The notes below the pieces were generated by a model, which was given only the letters and a program-made list of their open reading frames with translations, had not been told where the DNA came from and ran no database searches. DNA of 64,000 nt from Yoonia sp. G8-12 (GTDB lineage Bacteria > Pseudomonadota > Alphaproteobacteria > Rhodobacterales > Rhodobacteraceae). This document shows positions 25,398 through 35,162 of this stretch, piece after piece (position 1 is the stretch's first letter; the number at the start of each line of letters is the position of its first letter). The DNA lies in the NCBI RefSeq assembly GCF_038443675.1, contig NZ_CP151762.1, positions 2,604,001-2,668,000 of the forward strand, in the 5' to 3' direction. A program made the translations under genes and the position numbers.

Positions 25398-28300
25398 TTA
25401 TTCCGCAGGGATCGCAGCATCCTCGATGCTTAAAGGTGCAGGCAAATGCACCAGCATCTCTTTGGGGCAAACCTGCAGGAAATTGCCCTTCTCGAGATCC
25501 CAGTGCTGCAACAGATCAGCGGCCTTGCGGCTGCCCGTTTCTGCGGCATGGCGCTCGATCAGGCCCTTCAGCTGATCATGCCAGTGATCCACGGTCACAG
25601 GGTTCGTCACCAGTGTCTCCATGTTGATCATGTCCGCCGCTTCACCCTTTGGATCATAAAGATAGGCCATACCACCGGTCATGCCCGCCCCAAAGTTCGC
25701 GCCAATCGTCCCAAGGATCACAGCAACACCGCCGGTCATGTATTCACACCCGTTCGTGCCACAGCCCTCAATCACCACATGCGCGCCAGAGTTCCGCACG
25801 GCAAACCGCTCACCCGCACGACCAGCAGCGAAAAGATAGCCCGCCGTCGCACCATAAAGCACGGTATTGCCGATGATCGTGTTCTCGGACGCCACTAGCG
25901 GGCTGACCATCGGCGGACGCACGACAATCGTACCCCCCGACAGGCCCTTGCCGACATAATCGTTGGCATCGCCCGATACTTCCAGCTTCAGCCCCGGTGC
26001 CGCGAAAGCACCCAGCGACTGGCCCGCAGAGCCGCGCAATTTGACCGTCAGGTGGTCAGGCTGCAACGCGTTGCGCATCCCGAACTGCTGCACGATGTGG
26101 CTTGATGTGCGTGTCCCGATGGTCCGCAGTGTGTTCTGCACCGCATAATCCAACTGCATTTTCTCGCCATCGTTCAGGAAGCGCGCCGCATCCTTCACGA
26201 TCTGCGCATCCAGCGTGTCATCAACGGCATTGCGTGGGCGGTTGCGGTCATAGGTGATCTTGTTGGCCCCATCGACAGTGATCAACAGCGGGTTCAGGTC
26301 CAGATCATCCAAGTGAGCGGAACCACGTGACACCTGCGTAAGCAGATCGGCACGGCCAATCACATCGTCCAAGCTACGCGCGCCAATCGACGCAAGAATT
26401 TCGCGCACTTCGGTGGCATAGAACGTAATCAGGTTCACAACCTTGTCGGCGTTACCGGTGAACTTCTCACGCAATGCTTCATCCTGCGTACACACACCGA
26501 CAGGGCACGTGTTCGACTGACACTGACGGACCATGATACAGCCCATCGCAATCAGCGCCGCAGTACCAATTCCGTACTCCTCGGCCCCCATCATTGCAGC
26601 CATGACGATGTCACGCCCTGTGCGCAAACCGCCATCTGTGCGCAGCGTGATCCGTTCGCGCAGGTTGTTCATCGCCAACACCTGATGCGCCTCGGTCAGG
26701 CCCATTTCCCACGGCAGACCCGCATACTTGATCGACGTCGCAGGGGACGCGCCTGTTCCGCCATTATGCCCCGAAATCAGGATCACGTCGGCCTTGGCCT
26801 TGGCGACACCCGCAGCAATCGTGCCCACACCGGACGACGACACAAGCTTGACCGTCACCTTGCAACGCGGGTTGATCTGCTTGAGGTCATAGATCAGCTG
26901 CGCGAGATCCTCGATGGAATAGATATCGTGGTGCGGCGGCGGTGAAATCAGGGTCACGCCCTTTGTCGAATGGCGCAGACGCGCAATCAGGTCAGTGACC
27001 TTCATACCGGGCAACTGCCCGCCCTCACCGGGCTTGGCACCTTGGGCGACCTTGATCTCAAGCTCTTCACAAGCGTTCAGATATTCGGCCGTCACACCAA
27101 AACGACCCGATGCCACCTGCTTGATCTTCGCAGACGGATTGTCGCCATTCGGCTCAGGGTTAAAGTGTGCGGGATCTTCGCCACCCTCACCGCTGTCAGA
27201 CTTGGCACCAATCCGGTTCATCGCGACGTTCAGCGTCTTATGCGCCTCAGGCGAAAGCGCACCCAAGGACATGCCCGGTGTCACAAACCGCTTGCGGATC
27301 GCGGTGATGCTTTCCACCTCTTCAATCGGGATCGGCGCACCCAGCGGCTTGATCGCCAACAGATCGCGCAAATGGATCGGCGGATTGGACTGCATTGATT
27401 TGGAAAACTGCTGCCACAAAGCATAGCTCGCGTTATTGCAGGCCGCCTGCAACATGTGCATCGTCTGGGCTTCCCACGCGTGCTTTTCACCGGAACGGCG
27501 GGCCTTATAGAAGCCACCAATCGGCAGAACGTCAGAGCCACCTTTCCAGCCCTTCGCATGGACTTCTTCCAGCTTGGTCTGGATACCGGATGTACCGATG
27601 CCCGAAATGCGCGAATGCATACCGGGGAAATATTCGGCCACCATCGCACGCGACAGGCCCACAGCCTCAAAGTTCAAACCACCGCGATAGGACGACAGCA
27701 CCGAAATGCCCATCTTCGACATGATCTTCAACAGACCCGCATCAATCGCCGCGCGATAGCGGTTCACCGCTTCGGTCACCGTGCCCTCAATCAGCCCGCG
27801 ACGCACACGATCCGCGATGGAATCCTGCGCCAGATAGGCGTTTACCGTGGTTGCACCACAGCCGATCAGCACCGCAAAGTAATGCGGATCAATACATTCC
27901 GCAGAACGGACATTGATCGAACAGAATGTACGCAATCCTTTGGCGGTCAGGCCCGAATGCACGGCAGAGGTCGCAAGGATCATCGGCATCGGCACCTGAT
28001 CTTCAGACTGGTTCTGATCGGTCAGCACGATATGGCCCGCACCCGAACGGACGGCATCTTCGGCCTCGGCGCGGATACGTTGCAGACCCGCGTTCAAAGA
28101 CCCCGTACCCGGTGCAAAGACACAGTCGATCACCGCAACGCTATCACCAAACTGCTTCATCATCTGCTCGAATTCGGCATTGGCCACGAAGGGGCTGGCC
28201 AATAGCAGAATCTCGGTTTGCGAAGAATCTTCGTCCAGCACGTTCTTGAGGTTCCCGAACCGCGTCTTGAGCGACATGACACGGCTTTCACGCAAACTGT

Positions 28301-29930
28301 CGATCGGCGGGTTTGTGACCTGAGAAAAGTTCTGGCGGAAGAAATGCGACAACGGGCGATAGGTCTTGGAAAGCACTGCAGAGGGCGTATCATCGCCCAT
28401 CGACGCAATCATTTCCTTACCATCCTCGGCCATCGGGGCCAGAACCTGCTCCAACTCCTCGATGCTATACCCCGCAGCGACCTGACGCTTGCGCAGATCA
28501 GCGCCCTCAAAGATCGCATTTTCCGGCACATCACGCATGATGTCGTTCAGATCGACGACCTTCTCGACCCAATCGCCAAAGGGCTGGGCTGCGGCCAGTT
28601 TGTCCTTCAATTCCTGATCGTGGTACAAACGCCCCTGTTGCATATCCACGGCAATCATCTGGCCGGGACCGAGGGCGCCTTTTTCAACAACAGTAGCTTC
28701 GTCAATCGGCACCATGCCCACCTCGGACCCTGCCACCAGCAGACCATCACCGGTCACGACATAGCGCAGTGGGCGCAAACCATTGCGGTCCAGACCACCA
28801 CAAACCCAACGACCATCGGTCATGGCAAGGGCGGCAGGACCATCCCAAGGTTCCATCACCGCATTGCAATAGCCGTACATATCCTGCCACGCCTGCGGCA
28901 TCTCAACGGCTTGCTGGGACCATGCCTCGGGCACCATCATTGTCTTTGCCATTGGCGCGTTGCGGCCTGCACGCACCAGAACCTCGAATACGGAATCCAG
29001 CGCGGCACTGTCCGATGCGCCCGACGGAATGATCGGTTTGATATCTTCGGCCTTGTCGCCAAACGCGTTCGACGCCATGCGAATTTCATGGCTCTTCATC
29101 CAGTTGACGTTGCCCTTGAGCGTGTTGATCTCGCCGTTATGGGCCAGCATGCGGAACGGCTGGGCCAGCGACCACTGCGGGAACGTGTTGGTGGAATAGC
29201 GCTGGTGGTAGATCGCAAAGGCGCTTTCGAACCGCGCATCCATCAGGTCAGGATAGAACTCGGCGACCTGCTCGGCCAGCATCATGCCCTTATAGATCAA
29301 CGACCGGCACGACAGCGAACACAGATACATGCCGTTGATAGCCGCAGCAGTCGCGGCCTTCTCGATCCGGCGGCGGATGATGTAAAGCTCGCGCTCGAAC
29401 TGCTCTTCATCCAGACCCTTTTCGTTGCGGATCAGGATCTGCTCAATCTCGGGGCGGGTGGCGTTCGCCTTATCGCCCAGCACCTCGGTGTTTACCGGGA
29501 CGTGACGCCAGCCATAGATATAATGACCCATCCGAAGCACTTCGGATTCCACAATCGTCCGGCAGCGTTCCTGCGCTGCAAAATCGGTGCGCGGCAGGAA
29601 CACCTGACCAACCGCAATCAGCTTGTCCTCACTCGGCTCGTGGCCGGTGCGGCGGATCTGGTCGTTAAAGAAAGGGACAGGGATCTGCACGTGAATACCA
29701 GCGCCATCACCAGTCTTGCCGTCAGCATCGACAGCACCACGGTGCCAGACCGCCTTGAGCGCATTAATACCCTTTTCAACAACATCACGTGACGGGGTGC
29801 CATCAATCGACACCACAAGGCCCACACCACAAGAGGCGTGTTCATCGTCCGCCTTATACAGGCCATTCTCGGCCATCCACTGACGCTTGGCCTCTTCGGC
29901 GGCAACCCAAGTCTGGTCATATGTTGTCAT
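25398..29930 (-). CDS. gltB: Glutamate synthase (NADPH) large subunit
   Basis: The protein has 1510 residues from the ATG at 29930 (AAAGGA upstream); a frame extension to 30005 lacks a site. A propeptide precedes Cys34 in HASCGVGLVVS, the N-terminal nucleophile of the glutaminase domain. The central and FMN domains (SPPPHHDIYSIEDLAQL, SGHNGGTGASP) and the 3Fe-4S motif (CIMVRQCQSNTCPVGVC) are complete, followed by the GXGXG C-terminal domain. With GltD it makes two glutamates from glutamine and 2-oxoglutarate. Two small secreted-protein genes separate it from gltD. Confidence 0.97.
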   Translation of the reverse strand: MTTYDQTWVAAEEAKRQWMAENGLYKADDEHASCGVGLVVSIDGTPSRDVVEKGINALKAVWHRGAVDADGKTGDGAGIHVQIPVPFFNDQIRRTGHEPSEDKLIAVGQVFLPRTDFAAQERCRTIVESEVLRMGHYIYGWRHVPVNTEVLGDKANATRPEIEQILIRNEKGLDEEQFERELYIIRRRIEKAATAAAINGMYLCSLSCRSLIYKGMMLAEQVAEFYPDLMDARFESAFAIYHQRYSTNTFPQWSLAQPFRMLAHNGEINTLKGNVNWMKSHEIRMASNAFGDKAEDIKPIIPSGASDSAALDSVFEVLVRAGRNAPMAKTMMVPEAWSQQAVEMPQAWQDMYGYCNAVMEPWDGPAALAMTDGRWVCGGLDRNGLRPLRYVVTGDGLLVAGSEVGMVPIDEATVVEKGALGPGQMIAVDMQQGRLYHDQELKDKLAAAQPFGDWVEKVVDLNDIMRDVPENAIFEGADLRKRQVAAGYSIEELEQVLAPMAEDGKEMIASMGDDTPSAVLSKTYRPLSHFFRQNFSQVTNPPIDSLRESRVMSLKTRFGNLKNVLDEDSSQTEILLLASPFVANAEFEQMMKQFGDSVAVIDCVFAPGTGSLNAGLQRIRAEAEDAVRSGAGHIVLTDQNQSEDQVPMPMILATSAVHSGLTAKGLRTFCSINVRSAECIDPHYFAVLIGCGATTVNAYLAQDSIADRVRRGLIEGTVTEAVNRYRAAIDAGLLKIMSKMGISVLSSYRGGLNFEAVGLSRAMVAEYFPGMHSRISGIGTSGIQTKLEEVHAKGWKGGSDVLPIGGFYKARRSGEKHAWEAQTMHMLQAACNNASYALWQQFSKSMQSNPPIHLRDLLAIKPLGAPIPIEEVESITAIRKRFVTPGMSLGALSPEAHKTLNVAMNRIGAKSDSGEGGEDPAHFNPEPNGDNPSAKIKQVASGRFGVTAEYLNACEELEIKVAQGAKPGEGGQLPGMKVTDLIARLRHSTKGVTLISPPPHHDIYSIEDLAQLIYDLKQINPRCKVTVKLVSSSGVGTIAAGVAKAKADVILISGHNGGTGASPATSIKYAGLPWEMGLTEAHQVLAMNNLRERITLRTDGGLRTGRDIVMAAMMGAEEYGIGTAALIAMGCIMVRQCQSNTCPVGVCTQDEALREKFTGNADKVVNLITFYATEVREILASIGARSLDDVIGRADLLTQVSRGSAHLDDLDLNPLLITVDGANKITYDRNRPRNAVDDTLDAQIVKDAARFLNDGEKMQLDYAVQNTLRTIGTRTSSHIVQQFGMRNALQPDHLTVKLRGSAGQSLGAFAAPGLKLEVSGDANDYVGKGLSGGTIVVRPPMVSPLVASENTIIGNTVLYGATAGYLFAAGRAGERFAVRNSGAHVVIEGCGTNGCEYMTGGVAVILGTIGANFGAGMTGGMAYLYDPKGEAADMINMETLVTNPVTVDHWHDQLKGLIERHAAETGSRKAADLLQHWDLEKGNFLQVCPKEMLVHLPAPLSIEDAAIPAE

Positions 29931-29983
29931 TTGCGTTTCCTTTCTAGGCGGGGCCACCACGCGGGTGGGCTTCAAATTCAGGT

Positions 29984-30646
29984 CTAAGAGATCGCGACAC
30001 CGCACCCGTGTTTCGGGCTGGCGCTCAGGAACCCGGGTTCACCGGGAAAGATAAACTCGACAGGGCGGTTACTCCGGTCATAGGTGCCGTCGGACGTGGT
30101 GACAGTGCCGGTGCCGGCCAGAAACATGCGCCAATCGCGGTTGATAAACTCGCGGCCCTGGGCCGACCAAACCTCATTTCCCGCACTATCATAGGCGGTG
30201 ATGTCATAGGTCGTTTCATCCAGTGTCACATCATCAATAGTGATCTGACGGCCGGTCAACGTATCGCGGCCCACGTATCGGGTGGCTCCGATCTCGTCTG
30301 AAAGGGTGCGGAAATCAAAGTCATCAGCGCCCGTCGCGATCAATTCGGATAGCGACGCAGGGGAAACCGGATCGTTTTCCAACACTTCTGTATGCCCGCT
30401 CAGGACATGGAAGCTGCTGATCCACTGCGTTTCATCATCCGTCACACCGGTATAGGTCATGCCTTGTTCATCAAGGCTCACTCGGCGTTTATGACCTGCG
30501 GGATCACCTTGGCAGATGAAATGGTGATCCACCTGACAACTCTCGCTTTGCACGGTCACAAAGGCCTCACACCCCGCCGGAAGGCGGAATGTGTCTTGCG
30601 CAGCAGCAGGGCTGGCCAAAAGGATCAGGGCAAACGCCAGTCTCAT
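29984..30646 (-). CDS. Secreted hypothetical protein, paralogue B of a tandem pair
   Basis: The protein has 220 residues with a signal peptide (MRLAFALILLASPAAAQ). After it comes a Cys pattern (CEAFVTVQSESCQ, then FICQGD) and near the end PVEFIFPGEPGFLSASP with a last Cys. The neighbour upstream repeats this plan, so the two arose by duplication. Four cysteines in the periplasm suggest disulfides. It lies in the gltD-gltB operon, overlapping its paralogue by 4 bp and ending 53 bp before gltB. Function unknown. Confidence 0.75.
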   Translation of the reverse strand: MRLAFALILLASPAAAQDTFRLPAGCEAFVTVQSESCQVDHHFICQGDPAGHKRRVSLDEQGMTYTGVTDDETQWISSFHVLSGHTEVLENDPVSPASLSELIATGADDFDFRTLSDEIGATRYVGRDTLTGRQITIDDVTLDETTYDITAYDSAGNEVWSAQGREFINRDWRMFLAGTGTVTTSDGTYDRSNRPVEFIFPGEPGFLSASPKHGCGVAIS

Positions 30647-31314
30647 GGGCGAAACCCGGATTCAATGACGTTGCATTCGTACAACGGCGCGTCCGCGAAA
30701 AACCCCGGCTCGCCAGGATAGATGAACTCGACCGGTGACATATCAATCACCTGCGCGGGGTTCTCATCGGGCCAGCTTTCGCCGAAAAAGAACAGACGGT
30801 GTTCCTCGCTCACAAACTGGCGGCCACTGCTGGCGTCGATCACATTGCCGTCGCCATCAATCGTGCGGCCTTGGTATTCGGTGTTCAACAGGATCTCACC
30901 GTCAATCTCGGTCGTCTCGCCCGTCAGCATGTCAAAGCCCACGTTGCGCTCGGTGCCGTCCTCGGTCTCAAGCGTGAAATCCCATGTATCAATCTGGGTA
31001 TCGAAAAGCGTGGTCAGCGATGCGGCATCTTCGGCGGGGGTGATCAACCGCTCATTGCCAGTCACCTTATAGGCCTCGACCCACTGGAATTCGGCATCCA
31101 CTTTCTGCACGCTAAAGACACCGGCCTGCGTGATCAGCGCGATCCACTGATCACCGGCATCATCCGCCGCGCATTGCCAGACATTGGTCATCACACAGCC
31201 TTTGTTCTGGACGGTCAGCACCGCTTCACAGCCCTCTGGCGCGGCAAAGCTTTGCTGGGCAGCGGCCGGAGCGGCCACAGCCAAAGCAGTCAGGATGATC
31301 ATCGGTTTCATCAT
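30643..31314 (-). CDS. Secreted hypothetical protein, paralogue A of a tandem pair
   Basis: The protein has 223 residues with a signal peptide (MIILTALAVAAPAAAQ). It shares with its downstream neighbour the start of the mature protein (CEAVLTVQNKGC), the middle LTGETTEIDGEI / LTGRQITIDDV, and the C-terminal PVEFIYPGEPGF followed by a Cys. No enzyme motif is seen. The ATGA overlap with paralogue B indicates coupled translation. Confidence 0.75.
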   Translation of the reverse strand: MMKPMIILTALAVAAPAAAQQSFAAPEGCEAVLTVQNKGCVMTNVWQCAADDAGDQWIALITQAGVFSVQKVDAEFQWVEAYKVTGNERLITPAEDAASLTTLFDTQIDTWDFTLETEDGTERNVGFDMLTGETTEIDGEILLNTEYQGRTIDGDGNVIDASSGRQFVSEEHRLFFFGESWPDENPAQVIDMSPVEFIYPGEPGFFADAPLYECNVIESGFRP

Positions 31315-31374
31315 TTCTTTACCCTCCAGGTCAGCAGATGTGACCTACTTAAATCGCATGTATGACAGGCGTGC

Positions 31375-31411
31375 GTACTGGTTGTGTACAGGCTGTGTAC
31401 GCGGTCTGTAC
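31375..31411. repeat. Four GTAC elements phased at exactly 11 bp
   Basis: GTAC occurs at 31375, 31386, 31397 and 31408, each 11 bp apart, within units of the form GTAC-N-GG-NN-GT that become less exact to the right. The block fills the gap between the gltD stop and paralogue A. Phasing at one helical turn is typical of stacked protein-binding sites but is unproven here. Confidence 0.5.
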
Positions 31412-31415
31412 CGCC

Positions 31416-32843
31416 CTATTCAGCGGCAACAGTCGCCGCTTGCCCCAAGTATTCCAACATTGCCGTCGCCGCGTCACGCCCATCGCGAATAGCCCACACA
31501 ACAAGCGAAGCACCGCGCACGATGTCGCCTGCGGCATAGACACCCTCAAGACTTGTCGCACCGGTGTTAAAGTCGGCCTTCACCGTGCCCCAACGGGTCA
31601 CTTCAAGCCCCTCGACACCCCAAAGCTTGGGCAGGTCTTCTGGTTCAAAGCCCAGCGCCTTTATCACGATATCCGCACCTTCAACATAGTCGGACCCATC
31701 AATAAGCTCGGGCGCTTGACGACCTGTGGCATCGGGTGCGCCAAGACGCATCTTTTGCACCTTCACACCTGTGACAGGATCGCCTTCAAAACCATTGGGT
31801 GCCGCAAGCCAAACAAACTCGACACCCTCTTCTTCGGCGTTCTGCACTTCGCGCTGCGACCCGGGCATGTTGGCACGGTCACGGCGATACAGACATTTCA
31901 CGCTTTCCGCGCCCTGACGGATGGCCGTACGGACACAATCCATCGCCGTATCACCGCCGCCAATCACGACAATACGCTTGCCATCGGCGTTCAATTCACC
32001 GCTGTCAAATTCCGGCACATCATCGCCAAAGCTTTTGCGATTGCTGGCGGTCAGATAGTCGATCGCATCAACAATGCCATCAGCACCAGAATCCGGCAAA
32101 TCCCTTGTTTTATAAACACCTGTGGCAATTAGCACCGCGTCATGCTTGCCACGGATCGCGTCAAACGAAAGGTCTTCGCCTACGTTGCAATTCAGCACGA
32201 ACTGCACGCCGCCATCTTCCAGCTGCGCCATGCGCTGCATGACGATATCTTTTTCAAGCTTGAAGCCCGGAATACCGTAAGTCAGCAAACCGCCACCGCG
32301 ATCATAGCGGTCATAGACCGTGACCTGCACACCCTGACGGCGCAGCATATCGGCAGCGGCCAAACCGCCGGGACCGGCCCCGATAATGCCCACACTTTCG
32401 CTACGCTCTGCATGCGGGCGGATCGGCTTGACCCAGCCCTCTTCAAACGCGGTATCGGTGATGTATTTCTCGACCGACCCGATGGTCACGGTGCCGTGGC
32501 CGGACTGTTCGATCACGCAATTGCCTTCGCAAAGACGGTCCTGCGGGCAGATGCGGCCGCAAATCTCGGGGAAGGTGTTGGTCGCCTGAGAAAGTTCATA
32601 GGCTTCTTCCAACCGGCCTTCGGCTGTCAGGCGCAACCAGTCAGGGATATTGTTGTGCAACGGACAATGGGTCTGGCAATAAGGCACGCCACATTGGCTA
32701 CACCGGCTTGCCTGTTCAGCGGCCTTCTCGCGGGCGTACTCGGCATAAATCTCACCGAAGTCTTCTTTGCGTAAGTTCGGCGGACGCTTTTCCGGCATCT
32801 CGCGCGATACTTGTGTAAACTTCAACATCTTCTGGCCAGCCAT
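31416..32843 (-). CDS. gltD: Glutamate synthase small subunit
   Basis: The protein has 475 residues from the ATG at 32843 (MAGQKMLKFTQVSREMP) with GGAGGG upstream; a longer reading frame to 32972 is unlikely. Fe-S cysteines lie in RCSQCGVPYCQTHCPLHN and CGRICPQDRLCEGNCV. FAD is bound by IIGAGPGGLAAADML and NADPH by VVIGGGDTAMDCV. It supplies electrons from NADPH to GltB. It opens the operon gltD, two secreted proteins, gltB. Confidence 0.96.
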   Translation of the reverse strand: MAGQKMLKFTQVSREMPEKRPPNLRKEDFGEIYAEYAREKAAEQASRCSQCGVPYCQTHCPLHNNIPDWLRLTAEGRLEEAYELSQATNTFPEICGRICPQDRLCEGNCVIEQSGHGTVTIGSVEKYITDTAFEEGWVKPIRPHAERSESVGIIGAGPGGLAAADMLRRQGVQVTVYDRYDRGGGLLTYGIPGFKLEKDIVMQRMAQLEDGGVQFVLNCNVGEDLSFDAIRGKHDAVLIATGVYKTRDLPDSGADGIVDAIDYLTASNRKSFGDDVPEFDSGELNADGKRIVVIGGGDTAMDCVRTAIRQGAESVKCLYRRDRANMPGSQREVQNAEEEGVEFVWLAAPNGFEGDPVTGVKVQKMRLGAPDATGRQAPELIDGSDYVEGADIVIKALGFEPEDLPKLWGVEGLEVTRWGTVKADFNTGATSLEGVYAAGDIVRGASLVVWAIRDGRDAATAMLEYLGQAATVAAE

Positions 32844-33061
32844 AAGCCACCCTCCCATATTCCAGAGCGAGATGCCTTTTAAAACGGTCCAATTGAAATG
32901 AAAAGGCAGCATTACTGACCTATATTGAAGAAAAATGCTTGATACGCCGCAGTGAGGGCTGGGATTTGCCAAATATTAGGTCCGTTTTGATACCTATATC
33001 GACTCTTTCCCCAAGATTCAGGCAGGTTATAGGTTAATCAGACGAATCAAAGACCGGGTCC

Positions 33062-33865
33062 ATGACAACACTGCACCTTCTCATCATTGCCATCATCCAA
33101 GGCATCACAGAATTCCTGCCGGTCTCGTCTTCGGGGCATTTGATCCTGTTGCCATCACTGACAGGCATGGCCGATCAGGGACAGGTGATTGACGTTGCAG
33201 CACATATCGGCACGCTCTGCGCAGTCGTGCTCTATTTCTGGACCGACGTGAAACTGGCGCTGGGCGGCACGCTCCGCTTGCTGCGCGGCAAGATCGACAC
33301 ACGGGGCGCGTTCCTTGCGCTTTGCCTGATCATTGCCACCGTGCCTGTCATAATCCTCGGTCTGATCCTGAAGGTCACAGGCCTGTCAGACGCCATGCGC
33401 GGCATCACAGTGATCGGCTGGACAATGATCATTTTCGGCATTTTCCTCTATTGGGCAGATCAAAACGGCGCAGAGGAAAAGACAGCGGCAAGCTGGTCGC
33501 TCAAGGACGCTTTAAAAATGGGCCTATGGCAAGCTGTGGCGCTTATCCCCGGCACGTCGCGGTCAGGCATCACGATCACGGCAGGGCGGATGCTGGGTTA
33601 CACGCGCACAGATGCGGCGCGCCTGTCGATGCTGATGTCTATTCCGACAATCATCGCATCAGGGGCCCTGCTGGGCCTTGATGTGATCGCGGCGGGCGAC
33701 ATTGGCGAACTGCGCGACATTGGGCTAGTGGTGCTGATGTCATTCGCAGCCGCACTTCTCGCGCTGACACTGATGATGCGCCTGCTCAAATCAGTCAGCT
33801 TTACGCCTTACGTGATCTACCGGATCGCCCTTGGTTTTGTGCTGCTCTGGATCGCCTATACCTAG
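33062..33865 (+). CDS. uppP: Undecaprenyl-diphosphatase
   Basis: The protein has 267 residues, polytopic. Both family active-site motifs are present: ITEFLPVSSSGHLILLP at residues 15-31 and LIPGTSRSGITITAGR at about 160-175. It recycles undecaprenyl diphosphate for cell-wall synthesis. Its last 4 bases overlap the stop of the convergent gene. The 218 bp upstream show no gene and no clear promoter. Confidence 0.95.
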   Translation: MTTLHLLIIAIIQGITEFLPVSSSGHLILLPSLTGMADQGQVIDVAAHIGTLCAVVLYFWTDVKLALGGTLRLLRGKIDTRGAFLALCLIIATVPVIILGLILKVTGLSDAMRGITVIGWTMIIFGIFLYWADQNGAEEKTAASWSLKDALKMGLWQAVALIPGTSRSGITITAGRMLGYTRTDAARLSMLMSIPTIIASGALLGLDVIAAGDIGELRDIGLVVLMSFAAALLALTLMMRLLKSVSFTPYVIYRIALGFVLLWIAYT

Positions 33866-34842
33866 GCCTTCAGGTTCTTCGCAGATTCCTTGATCGCGTC
33901 ATACTGCCCTGACGGACGGAACCGCCACAGGTAGTCCGGCAAGACCGCTTCCATCGCGGTCGGCTGCAAACCTAAAGCTGCGAAACCCTTGGCATCGTCC
34001 GCTACGACATTATCAACCGCAAGGTTGATGACCTGATCCTTAGTCACAGGACCCTTGATCAAACCCAATGACAAAGTGCGGACAAGACCGAAACCGAATG
34101 CCATTAGCCGCGCCATCCAGAACGGCGTATTCACAATCAGACGACGGCGATGGATCACACCCAGCATCAATTGCATCAACTCGCGGAAGCTATGCACGTC
34201 GGGGCCGCCAAGCTCATAGACACCGCCCTCGGCCTGGCCCAGCACACCTTTGACAGCAGCAGCAGCGACATCATCAACATAGACAGGCTGAAACTTGGTA
34301 TCGGCGCCAATCACGGGCAGGACAGGCCCAAGTCGCGACATGCCGGCAAAGCGGTTAAAGAACTGATCTTCGGCCCCGAACACGATAGAAGGGCGCAGGA
34401 TCATGGCATTTGGCATGTACTCCAGCACTGCTGTTTCGCCCGCCGCTTTGGTTTTGGAATACTCGCTCGGCGCATCTGCATTGGCACCAATCGCCGAAAT
34501 ATGCACCATCCGCGCAACGCCATGGGTGGCGGCGATACGGGCGATGCGGCCAGCACCCTCGGCCTGCACAGCGGAAAACGTATTCTTGCCAACCTCATCC
34601 AGAACACCAACACAGTTTACCACTGCATCGGCGCCCTCGGTCACCGCGGCAACGCTGGCGTCATCGCGGATATTGCAAAACACCGGTTCAACCTGACCGA
34701 CAGCGCCGTAAGGGCGAACAAACATCGCCTCGTTCACATTGCGAACAGCCACGCGCACGCGCCAGCCCTCTTTCGCCATGCGCCTTGCGATATAGCGTCC
34801 GACAAAGCCGGACCCGCCGAAGATAGTGACAAGCTGAGACAT
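33862..34842 (-). CDS. Complex I NDUFA9-family NAD(P)-binding protein
   Basis: The protein has 326 residues. The Rossmann start TIFGGSGFVGRYIARRMA, the NVEAMFVRPYG-like region (NVNEAMFVRPYGAVGQVEP) and EYSKTKAAGE place it with the atypical SDR group that includes the mitochondrial complex I accessory subunit NDUFA9 and its alphaproteobacterial homologues. A role in respiratory-complex assembly or quinone biology is likely but not visible in the sequence. Confidence 0.85.
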   Translation of the reverse strand: MSQLVTIFGGSGFVGRYIARRMAKEGWRVRVAVRNVNEAMFVRPYGAVGQVEPVFCNIRDDASVAAVTEGADAVVNCVGVLDEVGKNTFSAVQAEGAGRIARIAATHGVARMVHISAIGANADAPSEYSKTKAAGETAVLEYMPNAMILRPSIVFGAEDQFFNRFAGMSRLGPVLPVIGADTKFQPVYVDDVAAAAVKGVLGQAEGGVYELGGPDVHSFRELMQLMLGVIHRRRLIVNTPFWMARLMAFGFGLVRTLSLGLIKGPVTKDQVINLAVDNVVADDAKGFAALGLQPTAMEAVLPDYLWRFRPSGQYDAIKESAKNLKA

Positions 34843-34998
34843 TCTTGGGCCTTTAGATAACTAGCTGCGTCGGGTTTACCCCTCGCCCCCCGTAAGACAA
34901 GGCGCAATCTAGGAGGAATTATCCGTTCCCGCTGATAATTGTCATCGAATCGCGTTGACAGGCCCCGCAACCGCGCGTAAATCCGCGCCACGTGACCT

Positions 34999-35085
34999 GC
35001 CCAGGTGGCGGAATTGGTAGACGCGCCAGCTTCAGGTGCTGGTGTCTGTATGGACGTGGAGGTTCGAGTCCTCTCCTGGGCACCA
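34999..35085 (+). tRNA. tRNA-Leu (anticodon CAG)
   Basis: The tRNA has 87 nt including an encoded CCA. The acceptor stem GCCCAGG (34999-35005) pairs with CCTGGGC (35075-35081). The anticodon stem CCAGC/GCTGG holds the loop TTCAGGT, giving anticodon CAG at 35033-35035. The T arm GGTTCGAGTCC and a long variable arm fit a class II tRNA-Leu. A recombinase remnant follows 78 bp downstream, so the 3' end may be an old integration site. Confidence 0.96.
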
Positions 35086-35162
35086 AAATCCCGAAATAAT
35101 CAATATTTTCTTTGGGTTGCAATTGAAATCACTACACATTCGTCACTCAAAAGCGATGTGCA

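Noticed and set aside
28218..29792. 524-codon open frame on the plus strand
   Set aside because: It lies entirely within gltB on the opposite strand; composition is typical of antisense frames.
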